DNA of 47,660 bases. Source: Chara braunii. Lineage: Eukaryota > Streptophyta > Charophyceae > Charales > Characeae. Of the stretch, positions 1-10,989 are shown piece after piece (positions within the stretch are counted from its first letter, which is position 1; the number at the start of each line of letters is the position of its first letter). Position numbers and translations under genes: made by a program. The stretch lies in assembly GCA_003427395.1 (NCBI GenBank), contig BFEA01000060.1:895780-943439 (forward strand). Reading direction: 5' to 3'. The notes under the pieces are model-generated. The model worked only from the letters and a program-made list of their open reading frames with translations. It was not told the origin of the DNA and did no database searches.

Positions 1-27
1 CATCTTTGGCGATTTTTCATTTTTTTT

Positions 28-62
28 GGGCTGTGACAAAAGACATGAAACTTTTTTTTTGT

Positions 63-94
<32 letters not shown>

Positions 95-420
95 TAAAAG
101 GGCGATTGCCTTGAGGTATTATCATCGACTAACCAACCCAGGTAAATTAAATCTTAGGTCTAATCTGACAACGGTGGCTTGATAGCCTTAGGGTGACCTG
201 ATAGCATTCAAGGAACCCCAACGGGGGGACACCGACCAGAGGACAGCCAGTGGCAGAGGGACCGAGCATCATCTGAGTGGCCAGTCGCTGTGCCTCCCCG
301 ATTACCCATCCCCCTATGAATATTAGCAGAGACTGCTTTTTAATGCCAATTGGGGGGACCAACGGACTATCTCTAGACAATCTACAAATAAAGTTTGAAA
401 ATATAATAATTTGTTTCATG
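28..420. other. Poly-T tract and unrecognised sequence interrupting an AT-rich repeat
   Basis: A long T tract (about 51-93) is followed by about 300 bp with no recognisable coding or RNA signal. The short motif at 1-21 (CATCTTTGGC and following) recurs at about 483, 1074 and 1269. The segment between may therefore be a minus-strand poly(A)-tailed insertion into that repeat, but I see no clear target duplication. The open frames here have no recognisable domain. Confidence 0.35.
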
Positions 421-716
421 CCCCGAAATAAAGGAAAAACAAAAACTGAAAATAAATGGGCAAACAAGTTTTTACACCACCATCTTTGCCGATTTTTCAT
501 TGCTTTTTTGATAAATAAAATGCCTTGCAAATTAATACAGATAAACCTTACATCAGAAAGAACTTACGAAAAAAATGTCAAAAAAAAACAAAAACATTTA
601 GGTGCCAATATATTTTTTTGCGGGGTCCGAACCCCTTCAGGTTCGGGCCCTCTAAAGGGACCCGAACGCCCGAACGTTCGGGGGTCAGCTTCGGGGCATC
701 CGTACGTTCGGCCTGG
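421..716 (+). repeat. AT-rich repeat unit with GC-rich palindromic end
   Basis: This unit holds the CACCACCATCTTTG motif (about 478), an A-rich stretch and then a GC-rich, CGAACG-containing segment from about 620. The same order recurs at 1069-1500. It is a diverged relative of the repeat copies at 717-1520 and 12317-13136. Confidence 0.5.
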
Positions 717-1520
717 CAACCTTATGTATACATATACAGAGTAATCGGCGTTCGGGACGGGATGAACGGCCGAACCCGAACGCCTGAATGTATGGAACCC
801 CTTGGGGATGCATTCGGTTGTTCGGGTCGAACGCGGACCCAAAAACAAAACAAAAAAAACAAAAAACAAAGTCATAAAAAACATCTGAAAAAGATATGTT
901 ATGGAGAAAAATAAATTAAACAAGATTTGCCTAAGCATTACATCTGAATTCCTTAGCAAATTTGAAATAAAAATAAAATACAAAAAACAAATACTAATAA
1001 TAAAAATAAATAAAAATAAATAAAAATAAAAAGATAATTAAATTTAGTGAGTGCGCGAGAATGTTTTCGACACCACCATCTTTGGCGATCTTTTTTTTTT
1101 TTTTTGGAATAGCTAAATGCCCTGAAAATTTACAGATATGTACTTCACATAATACAAAACCCACTAAAAAAGTTTCAAAAAATAATAAAATTGTTTAGAC
1201 CCCGAACCAAAGTGAAAACAAAAAGTAAAAAGTGAAACAATACGTGGGCGATCATGTTTTGACACCGCCATCTTTGGAGACTTTTAATTCTTATTTCACT
1301 TAGCTAAATGAATTGAAAATTCACAGGCATGTACCTCACGTCATAGAGAACTCACAAGAAAAAATTCAGAAAAACATAATTAGTTTTAGCCCCGAAATAA
1401 TTTTTGGCGGGGGCCAAACGCCGTCGGGTTCGGACCCCGTACGGGACCCCGAACGCCCGTACGTACGGAGGTCTTCCCGGGGACCTCCGTACGTACGGGC
1501 TGGTAACCCTATATATATAC
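717..1520 (+). repeat. GTACG/CGAACG palindromic repeat element, copy 1
   Basis: A GC-rich palindromic block (717-830) is followed by about 480 bp of A/T-rich sequence containing two units of about 199 bp (starting near 1069 and 1268). A second GC-rich palindromic block follows (1395-1505). The last block contains a perfect 19-bp inverted repeat, 1455-1473 against 1482-1500, with an 8-nt spacer. The whole arrangement recurs inverted at 12317-13136. No transposase is visible, so it is best described as a non-autonomous or satellite-like repeat. Confidence 0.65.
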
Positions 1521-1836
1521 CATCACAAATAGAACTGCCCGGTAAACTATAGGCAGAGAGAGAGAGAAGAGGATAACAAACGAGGAACTGTGACAAACTG
1601 TTTCGTCGGAGTTTCACCGACTTATCAGGAGGCTGAACCCTCAACAGTCTGCAGAATCCCCTCACTGATTACACTGTAAATGATAATCTACCTTAACCAA
1701 AATCAAAGTAGACTATCACTCACCCACCCCAGATGGAAAATTCTACAAACTGTCGGTTCACTCCCTATCACAAGCCAGCAAAACATCCACGAAACAAAGA
1801 AAGGTTTGTCACAGCCAAAAAATACACTCCAGACAC
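1521..1836 (+). repeat. Direct duplication of about 316 bp, copy 1
   Basis: Starts CATCACAAATAG and runs through a (GA)n stretch, CTGTGACAAACTG and TTTCGTCGGAG to a GTCACAGCC end. It is highly similar along its length to 1948-2268, with only scattered substitutions and a 5-bp insertion. Its first 75 bp also occur at 12168-12242. Confidence 0.75.
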
Positions 1837-1947
1837 GCAGATGGCACTAGAGGCACAACATGGCCGCCTAGTAACGGCCCCGACCACTGCCGCTCGACCT
1901 GACCGGAAAAAACCGTAGCAGGAAGTTAGCGAAGTCGTAGCATATAT

Positions 1948-2268
1948 CGTCACAAATAGAACTGCCCGGTAAACCGTAGGCAGAGAGAGAGAAGAAGACA
2001 TTAAACGATGGGCTGTGACAAACTGTTTCGTCGGAGTTTCACCGACCCATCAGGAGGCTGAACCCTCAACAGTCTGCAGAATCCCCTCACTGATTACACT
2101 GTAAATGATAATCTACCTTAACCAAAATCAAAGTAGACTATCACTCACCCACACCAGATGGAAAACTCTACAGACTGTCGGTTCACACCCCATCACAAGC
2201 CAGCAAAACATCCACGAAACAAAGAAAAGAGAAAGGTCTGTCACAGCCAACAAATACACTCGAGACAC
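1948..2268 (+). repeat. Direct duplication of about 320 bp, copy 2
   Basis: Second copy of 1521-1836, offset by about 427 bp. The intervening 110 bp has no recognisable feature. The short open frames inside both copies are incidental. Confidence 0.75.
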
Positions 2269-2757
2269 TGACGATTTGGATGCTCATTATGATAATTTGG
2301 ATCCTTAAAAAGTGCTAATTCATGAGTAAAAAAATCACCGTTGGATTTATTCAAACAAAAAAGTAATAAAAATAATATGAATAAATATGATTAGAGAGGA
2401 AAAAAACTAATAATAATAATAAAAAAAAAAACAATAAGCTAGGTAAAAACCTTTATAACGTTTAGGCAATATCGATGAACTCATAAATATCGATTTATAA
2501 TATCATCACTCATGAGGATGTAAACTCCATCGAGAAGAACTTGAGGCATTTGAATAATAGTTAGTATTTTTTTACTTTGCGCTCATAAGATACCTCAAAA
2601 TTCTTCATAGTGGTTACAATATAATAATATATAAATTTATAAGATAAGAATGTGAAATTTTCCTGCTAGAAATGAAATGAAATTGAGAGTTTGTAAGTAT
2701 ACTCAGTTGATGAAGTTTTATTTTCTAAATTTATACAAATGTTGGTAATAATCTACG
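2269..2757. other. AT-rich stretch, nothing recognised
   Basis: About 490 bp of A/T-rich sequence with short A and AAT runs. No coding, RNA or repeat signal that I can support. Confidence 0.5.
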
Positions 2758-2860
2758 TTACCGAGCGTACCTGTACGGGGCGTTTCCGTACGGGTCGTAC
2801 AAGTTTTTTTCGTACGCGGACCTGTACGTGGACTTGTACATACGTACAGGTCCCCTTATA
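2758..2860. repeat. GTACG-rich palindromic segment
   Basis: Dense CGTAC/GTACG motifs able to form many small hairpins, followed by a T run and a G run (2862-2890). A similar GTACG-rich segment lies at 5483-5560, where an A run precedes it. The two may be halves of one element split by 2.6 kb of inserted sequence, or two independent copies. Confidence 0.5.
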
Positions 2861-2973
2861 AGTTTTTTTTTTTTTTTTTGGGGGGGGGGGCTTGTCAAGC
2901 AGCACAGGACGCCCCAGGGTGGTTTTTTGTTAGGGCGGGTTTGCTTGGGCAGGGGGGTTGTGGGAGGTCCAGC

Positions 2974-3269
2974 AAGTGTGCACACACACAGACTTAGTAA
3001 CAAGCGGCAAACTCAGCAAGGCATTCAGTCTATGGGCAAAACTCATAAATCAGCTGTGTGTTTTAGTCCATGTTTGGACGGGTCATCACACTAAGGAGGC
3101 AGACCCTCTATCTGCCTCGCATGTCAGCAGCAGGTAGAGGGCCGACCACAGCAACTCTCCGCACCCAACGCAACTCATTAAAACAAAAAAAATAAAAAAC
3201 GGTTATGCCTAACTAGCAGAAGCCGCAAAACAAGCAAACTGAAAAAAAAAAATGAGGCCATGGCCCCAT
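2974..3269 (+). repeat. Direct repeat of about 296 bp, copy 1
   Basis: Closely similar to 3732-4033 (offset about 757 bp). Both contain a hairpin-forming stretch in which CCCTCTA and CTGC pair with GCAG and TAGAGGG, and both end in ATGAGGCCATGG. The copies differ by scattered substitutions only. Confidence 0.7.
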
Positions 3270-3427
3270 GCCAGGTTGGACTACGAGGAAAACAGCAGTA
3301 GTCACCCGAAGGCTGTTCAAGGGCATTTGTTGCCATAGCGCCCCCATAAACAAGTTTTTCCGAGCGGTTTTCAAGTTTTTGGACTTTACGGAGTTTACCA
3401 GAGATGCCAAAAAAAAAAAAAAAAAAA
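3270..3427 (+). mobile_element. Short poly(A)-tailed SINE-like element, copy 1
   Basis: About 139 bp starting GCCAGGTTGGACT and ending in a run of 19 A. A second copy sits at 5317-5482 with its own A run. The shared body with independent poly(A) ends in different flanks supports retroposition. I cannot identify a Pol III promoter with confidence. Confidence 0.55.
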
Positions 3428-3731
3428 CTGGTGGCCTGTCTTCTTCTGCTCGGCCTCCAATACCTGCACATCTACCCGTTCAAGGTGCGGTACCAGCCTT
3501 CCCGCTACATGAGTGTTTTTCCCGCTGCAATCCCTCAATGTCACGGCCACACTTAAGTACCGGCCCTGAGCGCCCAACGAACGAGCAAGTGCCCTTACAG
3601 GCCACACACACTCAAGCCATCTAGCACTCAGACAGGCACGACCACACACACTCTCAAGCCAATCACCACTCAGACAGGCCCAGCCACACACACACTCAAG
3701 CCAACCAGCACTCAGATAGACATGCAGTTCA

Positions 3732-4033
3732 ACAAGCATGCACACACACAGACTTAGTAGCAAGCGGAAAACTCAGCAAGGCGTTAAGTCTATCGGCAAA
3801 ACTCAAAAAATCAGCTATGTTTCATTCCAAGTTTGGACGAGTCATCACACTAAGGAGGCAGGCCCTCTATCTGCCTCGCATGTCAACAGCAGGTAGAGGG
3901 CCTGCCACAATAGCTCTCCGCACCCAACGCAGCTCATTAAAACAAAAAAAACAAAAAATGGCTACGCCTGACTAGCAGATGCCGCAAAACAAGCAAACTG
4001 AATTAAAAAAATGAGGCCATGGCTCCATGCCAG
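3732..4033 (+). repeat. Direct repeat of about 300 bp, copy 2
   Basis: Second copy of 2974-3269. The similarity stops at the CCATGCCAG near 4033. In copy 1 the sequence continues there into the poly(A)-tailed SINE-like element, so that element probably joined copy 1 only. Confidence 0.7.
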
Positions 4034-4865
4034 TGCGAGGATCTGGGTCCTCGGCAGGCCTAAGGGGCCTTGGTTACAGTAGTGCCCACCCTAAGTGAAG
4101 GTGGGCCTAACATTTCACAAGAGGCCTATGACTGTCAATTTCATATTTGGGGTATTGGCAGTTGCGACGCGCCAATTAGTTGAGAGAAACATAGGCCGAG
4201 CAACCAAGACATTTCCACGGCCTTCTGGGCCTTTCCAACGCGTGCAAGCCCTGGACAAGAAACGCAGCATCCTAGGGCCTCCCAGAAGCTTCTGGGCCCA
4301 GGCCAAGTCCTGCTAGGCTGCGAAGCAGGTAGGCTCTTTTCATATAGGAAAGAGCTCGCCACTCTCAACCTCATTCAGGCAATTGCATGCTAGCGGCAGC
4401 GCTGCTGGAGCAAATGCTCGTGGGCTGCTGCTGGCGCTGAGAGGCGAGGTGTAGCACGTGCGGTCGTGCAGGGAAGCAGGGTGCTGCTGAGGGCAGCGCC
4501 ATAGCCCAGCAACCATAGCTGGTGGGCTTGGACTACAGTGAGGCGCATAAGTGGTCTTCGGGTGTAAGGGAGGAAGACGTAGGTGTAAAGTCATGGAAGG
4601 GCGAAGGATGATGATGATGATGATGTGAGGGCACATACCTTGTATTGGTGATGGTCTGCATTTGGGCGACATCTTCAAGTACTTCGGGTTGCCGCTGATG
4701 TCAACAGTTGCATTGTCTATTAGTAGGCTGATCGTAGCTGTGTAGGAGTAGGCTGGGCGCTGAGCGCCAAGTAGGAGTGTGAAGCGACTGGAGTCTTGTG
4801 TTGTTGGCGAAGAGAGAAAACTCTCCTTGACATTGGTTTTCAGTACTACGAACCTCCATTAATTA
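4034..4865. other. Unrecognised sequence with an (ATG)n microsatellite
   Basis: Contains a short ATG/GAT triplet run at about 4607-4626. The open frames on both strands overlap each other and show no domain. I see nothing else. Confidence 0.4.
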
Positions 4866-5199
4866 CCATTTCGTCAAAATGGACATTTTTTATTTTTTGC
4901 ACGAAATTAAAACTGAGTTTTTTGGCCGAAAACTCGTCAAAATTTGTTGTTCCTGAGGGTCCGGCGTTTGTAAAATGCTGGACCCCCTGGCTGTACATGG
5001 ACCTAGCTTGAAACCAGGTACCTCCAGGCAGTCTTGCCTGGAGGTACCTGGTTTCAAGCTAGGTCCATGTACAGCCAGGGGGTCCAGCGTTTTACAAACG
5101 CCGGACCCTAAGGAACAACAAATTTTGACGAGTTTTCAGCCAAAAAACTCGGCTTCAATTTCGTTCAAAAAATAAAAGACGTCCATTTTGATGAAATGG
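4866..5199. mobile_element. 334-bp near-perfect palindrome, foldback/MITE-like element
   Basis: Two arms of exactly 165 bp (4866-5030 and 5035-5199) are inverted copies around a 4-nt centre (GTCT). They differ by scattered mismatches only. The outer ends read CCATTTCGTC and its complement, and the innermost stem is AGGCA/TGCCT. There is no coding capacity. The outer ends and an internal GAGGGTCC motif match the element at 7633-7897, so both belong to one MITE-like family. I could not see a clear target-site duplication. Confidence 0.8.
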
Positions 5200-5316
5200 C
5201 AGTTCATTGGTGTATTATTGGTGCAATGCTGCTCTATGGACACAATGTGACTATCTGGCTTTCAATGTGATGGTGTAATCTGGAATTGTTATCTTGCTGT
5301 TGCTTATTTTCCTTGC

Positions 5317-5482
5317 GCCAGGTTGGACTGTGAGGAAAACAGCAGCAGACACCCGAAGGCTATTCAGGGGCATTTTTTGCCATAGCGCCCCCATAAACAA
5401 GTTTTTTCGAGCAGTTTTCGGATTTTTGGACTTTACGGAGTCTACCAGAGATGTCGAATTAAAAAAAAAAAAAAAAAAAAAA
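5317..5482 (+). mobile_element. Short poly(A)-tailed SINE-like element, copy 2
   Basis: Second copy of the element at 3270-3427 with roughly 85-90% similarity by eye, ending in about 22 A residues directly before a GTACG-rich segment. Confidence 0.55.
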
Positions 5483-5560
5483 TTGTACGGGACCCCTAGT
5501 GTACGAGTAACGTACAAGTACGATCCGTACTCTCGTACTCGTACGGGGACCCGTACAAGT
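5483..5560. repeat. GTACG-rich palindromic segment
   Basis: Dense GTAC/CGTAC motifs like those at 2758-2860. It has small hairpin potential and no coding signal. Confidence 0.5.
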
Positions 5561-5769
5561 CACAACGCAGGTAATAATGCACTCATACGAACAAATATTG
5601 TCACAATTAATCCCTATGTCTTAAGTTTCGAAAACTAGAAAATCGTAGATTATGTGTTTCACCACCGTCTATTCACTCTATTGATCTAACGTTCAAGGTG
5701 CCGTAGTCCTTTTTTTTGTATTTTTGTATTTTTGAATTTTTATTTTTTATTTTTTTTATATTTTGGAGA

Positions 5770-5954
5770 AACTACGCTGGAATAACGAAAATGAGTTATA
5801 ATTGCACTATGGGTAAAAAAACAATTTCGAATTTCACTTCGGGCAATGTATCCAACCCAACTTTCTGACCACGTAGGGTTTCTGAAGTACGATTGCAAAC
5901 TGTATCTTGGGCGATAGTGCAATTAGAACTAATTTTTGTGACTCCTGCGTAGTG
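5770..5954. mobile_element. 185-bp MITE-like element with long terminal inverted repeats
   Basis: The left end (ACTACGCTGG through TAATTGCACTAT, 5771-5812) and the complement of the right end (to 5953) match over about 42 bp with scattered mismatches. The interior (about 100 bp) is non-coding. A T tract of about 40 nt follows (5959-5998). It is unrelated in sequence to the other MITE family here. Confidence 0.7.
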
Positions 5955-5956
5955 TT

Positions 5957-6000
<44 letters not shown>

Positions 6001-7136
6001 TTTGGATCATAGGTTTTAGAGTGTTGTCATTCCCTACAAAATGGTCATTAGAAGAAATTATCTAACTGCACTGACGATGTACTAACCTGCCTTTGTTTTT
6101 GACAATTAATGTATCTTATGTTTTTGTTAGATGTATTTAAACTATATTGAGGCAAAAAAATCATTGAGGCTTTATCGTTATTCTTTACCTAATAGAAAAG
6201 TACGCAGAACATTTGTTGGTCTTTTTCTCTTTCTTTCTTTCTTGTTTTCTCTTCAGGTTTCTCACTTTATTTTTTTATTTCAGTATCTTTCTGTTTTCAC
6301 ATCCCTCCGTTTTTTCCTTTTCTACGGGTTCTTCTTTAATCCATTCTCTGACTTTTTTTTTAAATAATAGTAATTTGCTCATTTTGTGTTTCACACTTAA
6401 ATGATAAAGTATTCCACGAGTCAAAAAAACACTCTATGAAAAAAATAGTCATTTGCTCATTTTGTATTTCACACTCAAACCACCAGTACCTAACCCAACT
6501 ACCGACCATCGAAAAAAGCAGAGTAAAAATAATTATAGTCGGATGAATTTTGATGCTCCTTTAGAGGTTCATACGTTTCCTAAAATTATGGTTTGTTAAC
6601 GGGCACAACTTTAGCAAGTACGGACAGTTTAAGCAATAAAGCACTCAATTAGTAACGACGAGCACCATATGAGAAAGAGATTTAAATGTTTTATTGAATT
6701 CGATTCTGTGCTCGACAAATTCATTATACACTAACGTAACACCATTTGACACCTCCCGAATGACTACCTTTATAAACTTTGGTCAAAATTGATTTCGAAA
6801 AAAACAAAAGGGTGGAAAAAACAAAAGGGTGAAGAAAACAAAAACGTAGAGAATATTAAATAAACAATTAGAACCTATTTTTTATTTCAACTACTAGTAA
6901 GTCAATTTTTCATGATTAGATTGTGGTCTGATTTGAATGGTTTTGTTATTGAAAATCCAGTTGCCTATTTCCTTACCAAAAAAGAGAGTTAGGTATGATT
7001 CATGCGATAAAATTTTTAACACTTTTATCGAATGCTTAAAAACTCACATGTGGATACTGCTCCAATCAACTACAAAGATTTTCTGCTGTAAATTTACCTT
7101 AGCATTGCACAATCGAAAAAAAAAAAAACACTAACT
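5955..7136. other. AT-rich region without recognised genes
   Basis: Holds a long poly-T tract, a 33-bp motif present twice (about 6369-6402 and 6447-6480, core TTTGCTCATTTTGT) and an AACAAAAGGGTG tandem near 6800-6840. The Phe/Ser-rich open frames around 6131-6404 reflect T/C-rich composition, not a recognisable protein. Confidence 0.4.
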
Positions 7137-7330
7137 AGGGTTAATCCCTGAATGCATGCATGTAAGTGAGCTCAATCCTTGAATGCACGCAACCAGGGTT
7201 AATTCCTGAATGCATGTATGTAAGTGAGCTCAATCCCTGCTTGCACACAACCTGGGTTAGATACATATGCAATCCATGAATGCACGCAACAAGGGTTAAA
7301 TACATATGCAACCTCATTCAGGGATTAATC
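7137..7330 (+). repeat. Degenerate tandem repeat with AGGGTTAAT/CCTGAATGCA motifs
   Basis: Two units of about 58 bp (from about 7137 and 7195) share AGGGTTAAT, CCTGAATGCATG and GTAAGTGAGCTCAATCC. Two shorter degenerate units with ATACATATGCAA follow. No coding signal. Confidence 0.6.
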
Positions 7331-7632
7331 AAGGGACTCTCTACTATATACATAAATACAAATAGTTAGTACATATGCAACCTCATGACATTTATGCGTA
7401 GTCTTTCTCTTATTGCGACTCCCTGCCTATTTGCTTTAGGTATACTCACACGAGCTCAATCAATAAGAGTTTTTTTCATAGAGGAGAATGTCTTGCTTTG
7501 AAACCCCCACGTTGACTAGTTACTCATATTGTTTAGTGCTTAAATGTTCGCCCCTGGTTGTGAGATCGGGGCTTTATTATCTTTAGCATCGTTTTCTCCA
7601 AATTTGTGAACGAGATTTACATTTTCTAATAG

Positions 7633-7897
7633 TGATTTTGTCAAAACGGACATTTTATATTTTTGACCAAAATTCAAACTTACGGACATTTTATATTTTT
7701 GACCGAAATTCAAACTTACTTATTTGGCACAAAAAATCACCTTTATCTCTTGAGGGTCCATTTGCACTTAACTAAAGTTTAGGAACATCCAAGAGGGACC
7801 CCAAGCAACTAAAACGGTGACATTTTCGGGGTCAAATAAGTGGATTTTAAATTTTAATTTCATTCAAAAAATAAAAAATGTCCGTTTTAACAAAATC
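7633..7897. mobile_element. MITE-like element, relative of 4866-5199
   Basis: The ends are inverted (GATTTTGTCAAAACGGACAT at the left, its near-complement at the right). Internally it carries TTGAGGGTCC and GGGACCCC, which align with the matching parts of the 4866-5199 palindrome. A left-arm segment (ACGGACATTTTATATTTTTG) is duplicated in tandem. It is more diverged and asymmetric than the first copy. Confidence 0.65.
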
Positions 7898-9200
7898 GTT
7901 GTTTTTCTATTTGTCCTTCGCATGATTCTCATCAGTGCTCGAGTGCATATTCACACTCTCTCGAGCGGCTGTGAGAGCCTTTTTTTCCATTCTTTTTTCT
8001 AAAACCACCAGTACTTCCGAGCCACTTTTCTCTGCGGCACGAAACATGTTGAGCAAAAAAAATAAAAAAATTGGTGTCAACACCTTTTGGCTTGCGTTGC
8101 TAACCATTTTGCTCCGTTGGTTGAGCTACGAAAGTTGTGGCAACATGCAAGCCGATCTTTAAAAAAATGGATAAGAAATGTACTTAGTCTAATGGTTTAA
8201 TAATGAAATGAGGTAAGGGATTCCACTCAGGAAGAACTCTGCTGGGGAGATTACCCAACTTTTGTTGAACTCAATTCTAGGGTCGAACCTTGCCACCGTC
8301 AAGCCGAAGGTGCAAGAGAGACGAATAAACCAAATTCAAACCCACACTGACCCCATCCCAACATTTGCTCACGACGAACTCCCACTCTATTCCAGTCACA
8401 CCTAAGATCCACAATGATTTGTTCTGAGGTGAGGCAGGGGAAACTTAATTCCTTCTGTGTGGTCCAAATAATAGAAAATGATTAATATTGTTTCATCCTT
8501 TTTTCTTTCAACCGTCCCCAACAGCCCACCTTAGGTATCCCGGTGCCATGCAGTATAGAAACTTGTCAGCAATTGACCCCTGGCTAGGTGGTCATAACCC
8601 GGATTCCAGCCTACAATCCACTATTTGCCAATCTACGACTCTCCTCAAATGCTTTAGCTAACTTCAGGCTGACTGGAGTGGTTGATAAACCACTTTTATA
8701 GCCTGAAAGGCTGAAACATACCTTGGCCCAAAACGTGTTCATGACAACCATGATACATAATGAATGAAATAACGTGGGACAAAGTTTTATGTTTAGAAAA
8801 AGGATGGTGATTCGATATCTAGGTGAACGGGACGACAACCACTACTCTCTCACTACCACCGCTCCTCTCTAGTATCCGACTGCCTCGATAGGGGAGTCAC
8901 CCAAGGCCACGACATGAAGACATGCTCAGTGCTCCCCTACAACCTCCTGTTAGCGAAGGTTGCAACAAAAGAGCAGCACCACGGGCCGGGCAGTCCCTTT
9001 TGTTCAAGGGGGTCGATGTGCGAATAATTCAATCAACAGTGGGGAGGCATAGATACAGGAGGTGTCAATTCAAACTCTTGCATTTAGCTAGTCTGATACT
9101 TGTGTCTGCTTGCCAACTGATCGAAGAGAGCATTAGAACGTCAATGGCCAAGTGTTGTTGCCAACGATCCTTTAGGAATGACCTAACACATGGTCTCTTG
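7898..9200. other. Unrecognised non-coding sequence
   Basis: About 1.3 kb with short open frames on both strands, none with a recognisable domain. No RNA gene or repeat recognised. Confidence 0.35.
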
Positions 9201-9298
9201 CATAACAATTGGTATCTCACTCTAACATAGTCTGCCTAGCATGGGGTATCATAACAATTGGTATCTCACTCTAACATAGTCTGCCTAGCATGGGGTAT
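9201..9298 (+). repeat. Exact 49-bp tandem duplication
   Basis: The 49-bp unit starting CATAACAATTGG occurs twice back to back (9201-9249 and 9250-9298) with no differences. It is either a very recent duplication or an assembly artefact. Confidence 0.85.
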
Positions 9299-9841
9299 CA
9301 CCGACTGTACTATGCACGAGACCTTCTTCTACTTTTGAGTCTTGCACTGAACTGGTCGTTTACTTCGTAACCTTGGCACTTTACCAATGGCTCCATACTT
9401 GGAACTGATAGGGGACGTCTAGTTTCAGAGCGGCGACAGGGGAGATGGCAATGAAGCATGTTGCTTTGGATGACTTTGGATGACCTTTAGTGACTGATTT
9501 CTCTTTGATCACAAGGAAAATGGGTTGCCTGGTCTTTTGAGACATCCATTAAATTTTAAATGATGAAGAGGAGATCAGCACAGCCGCTGTGGAATGATAA
9601 CACACATATTAATCAAGATATGGTCCTAATCAAAAACATAAAAGGGTAGTATTTGAACATTGATGTACTGTGTTCAAGTGACACTCGTACCATTTCTCAA
9701 CAAAGCTTGGTTATATATGGTGGAGCTGGTTTCCAGTTGGTGCTTCCCACTGCTCCCCCACTAGACCCCATCCACCACCCCCCTTTGCCAATTCTCCCTA
9801 GTGCACCCCCCACTTCAAAGTGCTGCCTTAGAACAATCACC

Positions 9842-9975
9842 TTTTTTTTTTTTTTTTTTTTTTTTTTGAAATGCCCTTGCGATATCCCTCTATCTTGGCA
9901 GTGGTAGGAGAACCGTCATAATTGAGGGCTTACCTCTCGGGCTGCTCCATCTATTGGTGGGGAGTTTTCTGGGGC
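9842..9975 (-). mobile_element. Degraded LINE/SINE 3' tail (hairpin 2 plus poly-A), minus strand
   Basis: A T tract (9842-9867) followed by CTCCATCTATTGGTGGGGAG (9945-9964). This is the complement of the conserved second hairpin found in the LINE tails at 13237-13258, 24152-24173 and 32862-32883. Hairpins 1 and 3 are not recognisable here. Confidence 0.55.
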
Positions 9976-10207
9976 TGTGGTTATTACTTACTCATCCTGG
10001 GGCTCACACTTCTTAGTGTGATGACCTGACCGAACAGCGGTCACAGGTACCTGCGCTAAGCAGGATATCTCTTGCATCCCTGATGGTTGAAGCACGTTCA
10101 AACAAACCCTGTCATACGGCTACCTTGGACGATAGGCATGAACCATTTCCTCTGCAAGCCCTGTGAATAAACCTTGTCATAAAGGCCAAGGACCAAACCC
10201 GTGGTGA

Positions 10208-10500
10208 TTGCTGGCAGCGGCAGCCAATGGTTGTCCTGACAGGATAGGCCACCTACCCTACCCATCCCCAACTAAAACTCCTAGCGCACCCCCTGTCACT
10301 ACTATTCTACCTCAGTGTGACCAGCACTCAGGACCATCACCCTACCAGTATAGAGGGCAACTTGGATCAGACAATAGTGACAAGCACCAAGGCTGGGCCA
10401 ACCTCCAACCCTGATGGAAGCGGAAGTGAACGAACCTTGCCGTACGGGAACTTCGAACGCCAGGCTCATGCAATCTTCTACAGGCCCAACTCAGAGAGTC
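10208..10500 (+). repeat. Dispersed repeat, copy 1 (partner near 18440-18710)
   Basis: Shares an ordered series of motifs with 18440-18710: CTACCTCAGTGT, an AGGACCATCACCCT-like block, and CCCTGATGGAAG followed by a GGTACTTC/GGAACTTCG block. The spacing is similar, so this is a diverged dispersed repeat. A related piece (GACCTGACCGAAC, GCTAAGCAGG) lies just upstream at 10020-10070. No coding function recognised. Confidence 0.5.
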
Positions 10501-10834
10501 TACCTTGCAGGATTACTTAAGCAAAGTAGGCCAGCGCCCGCGGACACATCCTATCGTCCTTCCCCTAGCTTACCCAAGGCTAGGCGGAACTCAGACTAGT
10601 CGGAGCGACTTATATCCCTGTTTGTGTATGTGTATGTGCCAGAGGCTATTTACGTTTGTATGAGCCCATAGGGCCATGCGTTTTGTATTTGCCCGAAGGC
10701 TAATATGCGTGCTCTGTGTAGCTGTATAGCGAGATGTATGACATTGTGCCTGAAGGCCGGATATGTGCAGCACTATGTAGAGGGAACTATGTGTTCGTTT
10801 TGAAGAGATGACAGGGCAAGCTGGACAAGACCCC

Positions 10835-10920
10835 CCCCCAAAGTCCCAAGCCAGACTCGAACCCGTGATCTATGACATGTGACCCGAAGACTCTACCATT
10901 TGAGCAACAATCGCAAACGG
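10835..10920 (-). mobile_element. tRNA-related SINE head (degenerate), minus strand
   Basis: On the minus strand a D-arm-like TTGCTCAAATGGTAGAGTC (A box) is followed about 30 nt later by a B-box-like GGGTTCGAGTCTGG. The T stem is poorly paired and no acceptor stem closes, so it reads as a tRNA-derived SINE promoter rather than a functional tRNA. A shared SINE module lies at about 10990-11050. Confidence 0.45.
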
Positions 10921-10989
10921 TCCCTGTGTGTGATATGCCAGACTGGGGAGATCAACAGAACAACCACGACCAACAACCACAATCGACCC

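Noticed and set aside
1521-2268. CRISPR-like or regular spaced repeats
   Set aside because: Only two long diverged units, in a eukaryotic repeat context, without short regular repeats.
7137-7330. Telomere-like repeat (AGGGTTA motifs)
   Set aside because: Units are about 58 bp with only occasional GGGTTA; there is no 6-7 bp tandem array.
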